NCBI GenBank assembly: GCA_030615655.1
Contig: JAUWYU010000077.1
Coordinates: forward strand, 1-7,084
Length of the DNA stretch: 7,084 nucleotides
Source: Dehalococcoidia bacterium
GTDB taxonomy: Bacteria; Chloroflexota; Dehalococcoidia; Dehalococcoidales; RBG-16-60-22
Direction of reading: 5' to 3'
Translations under genes and position numbers: made by a program
The notes under the pieces: generated by a model
Seen by the model: the letters and a program-made list of their open reading frames with translations, nothing else
The model's database searches: none
What the model was told of the DNA's origin: nothing
Shown: piece by piece, positions 1-4,293 of the stretch
Layout of the letters: each line of letters opens with the position of its first letter
Numbering within the stretch: position 1 is the stretch's first letter

Positions 1-187
1 ATTCTTCCGGCCATCTGGGGGCCAGCATGTTCCTCGCCCCCATTTTCTTGATTAGCTCCTTGGAGTAAGGCCCTTCCCCCAGCATAGACTCTGTCTCGGC
101 AACAACGTTCTCATTGCATTCCTTGTCTAAAAACTCGCGGACTTCCTTCTGGAATGCTTTTTCCTCCGGGGTAAGCTCAAAATCCAT
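1..187 (-). CDS. acyl-CoA dehydrogenase, N-terminal part (cut by window edge)
   Basis: The first 62 residues are visible, starting MDFELTPEEKAFQKEVREFL and ending near LAPRWPEE; the rest lies outside the window. The pattern 'hydrophobic-TPE-E...F...VR-FL' followed by a helix and then 'LAP.WPEE' is typical of the N-terminal all-alpha domain of the acyl-CoA dehydrogenase family. These are FAD enzymes that desaturate an acyl-CoA at C2-C3 and pass electrons to ETF in the cytoplasm. The catalytic Glu and FAD-binding parts are not in view, so the substrate cannot be named. The ATG has an AGGAGG site 7 bases upstream, which fixes the start. A terminator separates it from the thiolase-fold gene upstream, so it may be a separate transcription unit although it faces the same way. 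The family call is fairly safe; the subfamily is unknown. Confidence 0.85.
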   Translation of the reverse strand, partial: MDFELTPEEKAFQKEVREFLDKECNENVVAETESMLGEGPYSKELIKKMGARNMLAPRWPEE

Positions 188-188
188 T

Positions 189-204
189 CTTCATCCTCCT
201 GAAG
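189..204 (-). promoter_or_regulatory. RBS of the acyl-CoA dehydrogenase inside a small inverted repeat
   Basis: On the minus strand the site reads CTTCA-GGAGGA-TGAAG. The AGGAGG core (195-200) sits 7 bases before the ATG and is flanked by perfect 5-bp arms, so the core could lie in a hairpin loop. The ribosome binding site is clear; any regulatory role of the repeat is a guess because such short arms occur by chance. Confidence 0.6.
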
Positions 205-301
205 CCATAAGCATGTTGCGTGCGGTATTTCGTCTACCTTTTATCAGGTCGAACTGCAGGCAAAGCCAGTAAGAAAAAGCCCGCAGTCCCTGTATGTTTA
301 T

Positions 302-335
302 CAAATAAAACTCCGGGCCTGCTGGCACAGACCCG
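302..335 (-). terminator. rho-independent terminator after the thiolase-fold gene
   Basis: Read on the minus strand, a stem begins 6 bases after the TAG stop. The arms CGGGTCTGT and GCAGGCCCG pair over 9 bp (two G-U wobbles) around the 4-base loop GCCA (314-335). They are followed by the T-rich tract GAGTTTTATTTG (302-313). Position, stem strength and T tract all fit an intrinsic terminator that ends the DUF35/thiolase transcript. The T tract is interrupted by an A, so read-through into the acyl-CoA dehydrogenase gene is possible. Confidence 0.7.
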
Positions 336-341
336 ATATTT

Positions 342-1529
342 CTATCTCTTGTAGACTATGGCGGAGGAATTGCCCAGTTTACCCGAATTTACCGAGAAGC
401 CGACCTTGGCGTCTTCAACCTGCCTTGCCCCCGCATCGCCTCTCAATTGCGTCACTATTTCATAGGTCTGCGAGAGGGCTTGAGCCGGAATACACTCTCC
501 CAGAGAGGTACAGCCGCCGTCGGTACAGACCGGAATACTGCCTCCTAATGACGTGGCGCCTTCCCTGATCAGTTTTTCAGCCTCGCCTTCCTTGCAGAGC
601 CCGATATCTTCATACCACTGTATTTCCATAGCCCCGGTAAGGTCGTAGACACTTGCCAGGTCTAAATCCTCGGGCCCTATCCCGGCCTGCTCGTAAGCCA
701 TCATGGTTGATTTTATGCCGGCATCATTCTCGTTCGGGGGTGGAACTTCACTGAAGTCGCTACCGAAACCCCCGAAGCCAGGTGTGGGATACTGAGGGCA
801 TGAAGCCCCAATACCGGCTACAATAATCGGCTTGGTGGTATATTTTTTGGCCACGTCTGTACTGCACACCACGGCCGCGGCAGCCCCATCACTGGTAGCA
901 CATACCTCATAAAGGTGTATGGGATAAGCCACCATAGGGGAGTTCAATACTTCCTCCACGGTGTATATTTTCCGGTACCGGGCATTGGGGTTGAGCGAGC
1001 CGAACTTGCTTGCCTTGACTTTTTGCAGGGCAAGGTCTTCCTCGGTCAGTCCATATTGTTGCATTCGTCTCTGTGCTGCCATGGCAAACCCGGTGAAATT
1101 GGCTGACCCGAGGATTCTAAATCGCTGGCTATCAAGGTCGGTTTCATCAAATTCATCATACTTGGTGGTGCCGAAGGCCCCCTTTGGTGAGATACTCCCC
1201 CCGATGACAAGAGCCGTGTCAATGAGGCCGGAGGTTATGTAAAGGTGGGCTGTCCTTAGAGCGTAACCGCCGGTGGCGCAGGCGTTATAATTATTGGTCA
1301 CCGGTATCCCGATCAAGCCGAGGTCTTGTGCCAGGACAGACCCTGCCAGCATGCCCTGGATGCCAGCCCAGGGGTCCTGCCCGCAAAACAATCCCTGTAT
1401 GTCTTTCCACTCCATATTGGCATCTTTAAGCGCCATCTGGGCTATTTCCAGGTTCAGTTCGTGGACACTCTTTTCCGGGAATTTCCCCCAGGTGTGTATT
1501 CCTATACCTATGATGGCAGCTTCTCTCAT
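342..1529 (-). CDS. thiolase-fold enzyme (SCP-x/lipid-transfer type), divergent active site
   Basis: A 395-residue cytoplasmic protein with the thiolase fold in the SCP-x/non-decarboxylating group, the type that pairs with DUF35 proteins. The N-terminal half carries NNYNACATGGYALRTA with the nucleophile Cys84; the middle has EVCATSDGAAAAVV (about 208-221). Near the C-terminus CTDGGCTSLGECIPAQA (335-351) aligns with the usual GG...GHPxGATG, but Glu345 stands where the base His should be. SVNSG (379-383) aligns with the QHNLG-like motif, with Val380 in place of His/Cys. Family members act on CoA thioesters, either forming or breaking C-C bonds (thiolase or Ltp2-like retro-aldolase). Missing these two residues argues against ordinary acetyl-CoA thiolysis. 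It follows the DUF35 gene by 45 bases and has a GGGGGAG site (1535-1541) before the ATG. Fold call is firm; reaction unknown. Confidence 0.88.
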   Translation of the reverse strand: MREAAIIGIGIHTWGKFPEKSVHELNLEIAQMALKDANMEWKDIQGLFCGQDPWAGIQGMLAGSVLAQDLGLIGIPVTNNYNACATGGYALRTAHLYITSGLIDTALVIGGSISPKGAFGTTKYDEFDETDLDSQRFRILGSANFTGFAMAAQRRMQQYGLTEEDLALQKVKASKFGSLNPNARYRKIYTVEEVLNSPMVAYPIHLYEVCATSDGAAAAVVCSTDVAKKYTTKPIIVAGIGASCPQYPTPGFGGFGSDFSEVPPPNENDAGIKSTMMAYEQAGIGPEDLDLASVYDLTGAMEIQWYEDIGLCKEGEAEKLIREGATSLGGSIPVCTDGGCTSLGECIPAQALSQTYEIVTQLRGDAGARQVEDAKVGFSVNSGKLGNSSAIVYKR

Positions 1530-1574
1530 TTTCTCTCCCCCTTTACTAGTTCACAGCTTCAGTCAATTTTTATG

Positions 1575-2015
1575 TTATTTCGATTTGGCAGGCCGGAACA
1601 TCCAGCTCAAGACTTCACTGCCCTGCTCATCTTCATAAAGTACCTCCCTCACTGTCTCCATCTCCATGCCTACCTTCAGCGCATTTAAGTCAACACCCTT
1701 TGGAATCTGCCCCCCAACTTTTATACCCTCTGGCAGCACCACACTGGCAACGCCAAAAGGTACAAACGGGTCCGGCGCATGATACGGTGGAGGGGGTGAG
1801 TAATAATTGATAGTGTAAGCAAACAGCTTGCCCTTTCTGCTAAGCAGCACTTCTTCCAGAGGCTTTGCTTTATCACAAAGAGGGTTCCGGCAGGATGTTA
1901 CCCTTGGGAAGAAATAATGCCCGCAAGACTGGCACCTGTTACCTATAAGTTGAGGCTCCTGCGGCGGCATAGTAAACCACCCCTCAAGGCAAGGAGTCTG
2001 CTTTTTAACTTCCAT
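1575..2015 (-). CDS. DUF35 zinc-ribbon/OB-fold protein, partner of the thiolase-fold enzyme
   Basis: A 146-residue protein of the usual DUF35 length. An N-terminal helical stretch (1-25, with the common '.EGWF...PPQEPQLIGN..C..CG' lead-in) is followed by a rubredoxin-like zinc ribbon with Cys28, Cys31, Cys42 and Cys47. An OB-fold runs from about residue 55 to the end (KGKLFAYTINYYSPPPPY, then beta strands ending SWMFRPAK). In known pairs such as BbsA/BbsB and the ChsH2-DUF35/Ltp2 complex this protein binds the thiolase-fold subunit and helps receive the CoA thioester. Its position directly upstream of the thiolase-fold gene in the same direction supports that partnership. The ATG is preceded by GAAGGAGC (2023-2030). 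No signal peptide or membrane segment is seen. Confidence 0.9.
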   Translation of the reverse strand: MEVKKQTPCLEGWFTMPPQEPQLIGNRCQSCGHYFFPRVTSCRNPLCDKAKPLEEVLLSRKGKLFAYTINYYSPPPPYHAPDPFVPFGVASVVLPEGIKVGGQIPKGVDLNALKVGMEMETVREVLYEDEQGSEVLSWMFRPAKSK

Positions 2016-2029
2016 TTCAAAAGCTCCTT

Positions 2030-2140
2030 CTAATTTTGGCTATTTATGTCCCGTGTAATAAAGGTGGTGGCATTGAACAGGCAAAAGTATATATCTTTCG
2101 CATCTCCAAATAGCTCGTCTATCACAGGCATTATCTCCAT
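2030..2140 (-). CDS. possible 36-residue ORF leading the DUF35/thiolase operon
   Basis: On the minus strand an ATG at 2138-2140 opens a 36-codon frame, MEIMPVIDELFGDAKDIYFC followed by LFNATTFITRDINSQN, ending in TAG at 2030-2032. The residue order looks protein-like (amphipathic start, aromatic core), and the stop overlaps the ribosome binding site of the DUF35 gene (TAGAAGGAG). That layout would suit a leader peptide or translational coupling. It lies downstream of the predicted promoter at 2210-2238, so it should be transcribed. Against it: there is no good ribosome binding site before either in-frame ATG, the length is short, and I recognise no family. It could also be the tail of a decayed gene or chance. 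Confidence 0.25.
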   Translation of the reverse strand: MEIMPVIDELFGDAKDIYFCLFNATTFITRDINSQN

Positions 2141-2209
2141 GCCAGTATTCAGTTTAGCAGTTTGTCGGGGTTACTTTCAATCAAATAAGACGCGGAAAAG
2201 GCTAAAGCA

Positions 2210-2238
2210 AGTCTATCAAACAGAGAAAATAATGTCAA
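2210..2238 (-). promoter_or_regulatory. sigma-70 type promoter for the DUF35/thiolase operon
   Basis: The minus strand shows a perfect TTGACA -35 box (2233-2238), a 17-base spacer, and TAGACT (2210-2215; four of six matches to TATAAT). Transcription would start near 2203, leaving a leader of about 190 bases before the DUF35 ATG. The spacing and the position in an AT-rich divergent gap support it. Confidence 0.6.
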
Positions 2239-2280
2239 ATAACGGATTACACTATAATTTGTGCCACTGAAAAACGGACT

Positions 2281-2309
2281 TTGACAAGGGTTATTTTACT
2301 AGCTAAAAT
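2281..2309 (+). promoter_or_regulatory. sigma-70 type promoter for the hydrolase gene
   Basis: TTGACA (2281-2286, perfect) and TAAAAT (2304-2309, five of six) are separated by exactly 17 bases. Transcription would begin near 2316, giving a leader of about 130 bases before the chosen ATG at 2449. This is the strongest promoter match in the window and probably drives the hydrolase and, by read-through, the molybdenum enzyme genes. Confidence 0.7.
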
Positions 2310-2310
2310 A
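2292..2310. promoter_or_regulatory. palindromic operator candidate over the -10 box
   Basis: TATTTTA - CTAGC - TAAAATA: 7-bp perfect inverted arms around a 5-base centre containing CTAG. The right arm contains the whole -10 box of the rightward promoter, so a bound dimeric repressor (TetR-, MarR- or GntR-like) would block it. The arms are pure A/T, which raises the chance of coincidence. Confidence 0.45.
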
Positions 2311-2438
2311 GTCATTACTGGGTTGCGCCATAGATACTGAAAGCGCACACAACTCAGCTTGCTACGAGTCGGTTGAAGCCAGCGGTTGGATATTAAATAC
2401 TATAATATTAAGTCAGAAGGCAGTGGACAGATAAAGAT

Positions 2439-2444
2439 GGGGGG
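2439..2444 (+). promoter_or_regulatory. RBS that sets the hydrolase start
   Basis: A run of six G followed by AAAT precedes the ATG at 2449. The upstream in-frame candidates (TTG at 2386, ATG at 2437) have no comparable site, so 2449 is preferred. Spacing is slightly short, so confidence is moderate. Confidence 0.55.
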
Positions 2445-2448
2445 AAAT

Positions 2449-4140
2449 ATGAAGCACGAACAGGGTTCACAACCAGTGTATAAAGTTAAGGTCAGGGAAA
2501 CTGTATTTATCCCGATGCGCGATGGAGTCCGCCTGGCGGCTGATATCTATCGCCCCGATACCGAAGGGAAATTCCCGGCCCTGCTGGCGCTGTGTGTTTA
2601 CGGCAAGGATTTGCAGGTGCTGCCGGTAAAGCAGCCTCAGGGGCGTGAGAATTCCCTGGTGTGGGACGGCACCATGGAGTCCGGTAATACCGAATATTTC
2701 GTATCTAGGGGCTATGTTCATATTATTGCCGATGTCCGTGGCTGTGGTGACTCGGAGGGCGAGTATGTTGGCGTGTGCAGCCACACCGAGGGTGAGGACG
2801 GCTACGACCTCATCGAGTGGATTGCCCGGCAACCATGGTGCGACGGCAATGTCGGCATGGTCGGCATATCCTACCTTGCCGGCGTGCAGGCCTATACCGC
2901 CGCCGAGCAGCCGCCCCACCTGAAGGCCATCTTCCCCTGGGAGGTATGGAGTGACGTTTATCGCCAGCTGGCTACATCGGGAGGCGTTATCCAGCCGCTG
3001 ATGTACCGGCTGTTCAGCGGGCGCGGCATGGACCCCGGCCCCACCAACGGCAGCGGCATGGCGCATAACAACATCATCTCGGCGACGGTAAAAAATACGC
3101 CCCCCGATGAACTGAAAAAACTCTGGGAAGAACGGCTCAGCGACCCCGACCTGATGGTCTACAGCATTTACTGGAGCTGTCTCCGCTATCCCAAAAAGAG
3201 CCCTATCTTTGCGGACTTCCTGTTCCACCCCAACGACGGCCCCTTCTACTGGGAGAGGACGCCCTATAAAAAGTACGATAAAATCAAGGTGCCGTTTTAC
3301 ACCGGCGGCCCATGGGTCGGCTTCTGGCCGGACGGCGCCTTTGCCATGTATAACGGGGTGGATGCCCCCAAAAAGATTATCCTGGCACCGCTGGCCCTGT
3401 GTGACGAGCGCCCCTGGTACCAGCTGCACGACGAGGTTATCCGGTGGATGGACCACTGGCTCAAGGGAATAGACACCGGCTTTATGGAAGAGCCGCCGGT
3501 TAAAATATTTGTTGGCGGCATCAACGAGTGGCATTACGAGAATGAGTGGCCCCTGGCCAGGACGCAATGGACGAAGTTCCACCTGCACAGCCGGGGCCGC
3601 CTCATGACCGAAGCGCCCATATTCAACGAGGGCCCCGACATCTTTATTCAGCAGCCCCTTGATGAGACCTCGGAAGTCAACTCAATCAAGTATTCGACCG
3701 CGGTATTTACCAGAGATGTGGAAATTACCGGGCCGATGTGCCTCTACCTCTACGCCGCCATCGACCAGGAAGACACCAATTGGAATGTCATACTCTGGGA
3801 TATCGACCAGTACGGCACGAAGAAAATGCTGACGGGGAGCTGGCTCAAGGCGTCGCACCGCGCCGTTGATGAGAGCAAGTCTGAGCCGTGGAGTCCCTGG
3901 CATCCGCATACGGAGAATGAGCCGGTCACTCCGGGAAAGGTGTATGAGTATGCCATTGGGCTTTCACCGATAGCCAATGTATTACGGGCCGGTCACCGTG
4001 TCGAGATAGCGATTGCCAGCATGGATAACGGACCCGGTGGGCTGCATATCTGCAGCAGTAAGACGACACTGCACCAGATTCACCACGACCCGCAATATGC
4101 CTCCTACTTACTTCTACCAGTAATCCCCCCAGGGGAGTGA
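2449..4140 (+). CDS. CocE/NonD family alpha/beta hydrolase (peptidase S15 type), atypical triad
   Basis: A 563-residue protein close to the usual CocE length, with no signal peptide, so probably cytoplasmic. The N-terminal part (about 8-35) is the family entry motif with IPMRDGVRLAADIYRP. Tyr51 in CVYGKD fits the oxyanion-hole tyrosine, DVRGCGDSEG begins near residue 95, and GISYLAG carries the nucleophile Ser141. A helical cap region follows, then the conserved ERPWYQLHDEVIRWMDHWLK segment near 320-339. The C-terminal third (about 419-559) is the jelly-roll domain found in X-Pro dipeptidyl peptidases. The family hydrolyses esters or amides. Unusually, the GWYDGF motif bearing the acid is PWVGF here (Val290), and the GPWSH histidine position is APLAL (Leu317). 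His327 in LHDE is an alternative base. It is 153 bases before the Mo enzyme gene. The family is firm; substrate and activity are open. Confidence 0.88.
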   Translation: MKHEQGSQPVYKVKVRETVFIPMRDGVRLAADIYRPDTEGKFPALLALCVYGKDLQVLPVKQPQGRENSLVWDGTMESGNTEYFVSRGYVHIIADVRGCGDSEGEYVGVCSHTEGEDGYDLIEWIARQPWCDGNVGMVGISYLAGVQAYTAAEQPPHLKAIFPWEVWSDVYRQLATSGGVIQPLMYRLFSGRGMDPGPTNGSGMAHNNIISATVKNTPPDELKKLWEERLSDPDLMVYSIYWSCLRYPKKSPIFADFLFHPNDGPFYWERTPYKKYDKIKVPFYTGGPWVGFWPDGAFAMYNGVDAPKKIILAPLALCDERPWYQLHDEVIRWMDHWLKGIDTGFMEEPPVKIFVGGINEWHYENEWPLARTQWTKFHLHSRGRLMTEAPIFNEGPDIFIQQPLDETSEVNSIKYSTAVFTRDVEITGPMCLYLYAAIDQEDTNWNVILWDIDQYGTKKMLTGSWLKASHRAVDESKSEPWSPWHPHTENEPVTPGKVYEYAIGLSPIANVLRAGHRVEIAIASMDNGPGGLHICSSKTTLHQIHHDPQYASYLLLPVIPPGE

Positions 4141-4208
4141 TTAAATAGAAAAAGATCGATATAAACTGGCCTGTGTATCCGTGGAAGGAGTTAAACTGAC
4201 TGGTTGAT

Positions 4209-4238
4209 TTGACCGGAACCAAGGTTGGAGTGTATCAT
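4209..4238 (+). promoter_or_regulatory. possible internal promoter before the molybdenum enzyme genes
   Basis: TTGACC (4209-4214, five of six) and TATCAT (4233-4238, five of six) are 18 bases apart in the 153-base gap after the hydrolase. Transcription would begin near 4245, about 50 bases before the ATG at 4294. No terminator was found in this gap, so it would add to read-through from the hydrolase promoter. Matches of this quality can arise by chance. Confidence 0.4.
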
Positions 4239-4283
4239 TTCTGCAGACTCGACTCGTCCGAAAACTACTGAAATGGACAGAAA

Positions 4284-4290
4284 GGGAGGT
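4284..4290 (+). promoter_or_regulatory. RBS that sets the Mo enzyme large-subunit start
   Basis: GGGAGGT lies three bases before the ATG at 4294. An in-frame TTG at 4225 and an ATG at 4273 open the frame earlier. The TTG overlaps the candidate internal promoter, and the codons after the ATG at 4273 encode the ribosome binding site itself. The 4294 start gives 875 residues and a normal N-terminus. Confidence 0.75.
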
Positions 4291-4293
4291 AAC

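Larger units (their letters stand above)
2016..2385. other. divergent control region between the two transcription units
   Basis: This AT-rich gap holds the start regions of both transcription units. It contains the leftward promoter (2210-2238), the rightward promoter (2281-2309), a palindrome on the latter (2292-2310) and the possible small ORF at 2030-2140. AACGGA occurs at 2241-2246 and again at 2273-2278, each two bases from one of the TTGACA boxes and 32 bases apart start to start. No tRNA, riboswitch or transposon end was recognised here, and no regulator gene lies in the window. Confidence 0.6.

Noticed and set aside
254..286. 8-bp imperfect inverted repeat on the minus strand, possible second terminator
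   Set aside because: The loop is about 17 bases, the stem has a wobble pair, and no T tract follows it.
2253..2258. Perfect TATAAT on the plus strand between the two divergent promoters
   Set aside because: The sequence 17 bases upstream (TAATGT) is a poor -35 box, and a far better promoter lies just downstream.
2046..2270. 74-codon plus-strand open frame in the divergent gap
   Set aside because: It runs across the leftward promoter and antisense to the small minus-strand ORF, has no clear ribosome binding site and no recognisable motif.
2401..2406. Perfect TATAAT just upstream of the hydrolase start
   Set aside because: The nearest -35-like word (TTGAAG at 2373-2378) is 22 bases away, too far, and there is no TG extension.
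2386..2448. TTG start extending the hydrolase by 21 residues
   Set aside because: No ribosome binding site before the TTG, and the added residues precede the normal family N-terminus; ATG at 2449 follows a G-rich site.
2467..3588. Long (373-codon) open frame on the minus strand opposite the hydrolase gene
   Set aside because: It mirrors the hydrolase codons, its translation shows no family motif, and the plus-strand frame is a clear CocE family protein.
4185..4190. AAGGAG ribosome-binding-like site after the hydrolase
   Set aside because: No start codon at a suitable distance opens more than a few codons; probably chance.
4225..4293. TTG start extending the Mo enzyme by 23 residues
   Set aside because: GGGAGGT directly before the ATG at 4294 marks the start, and the extension overlaps a promoter candidate and encodes no family sequence.
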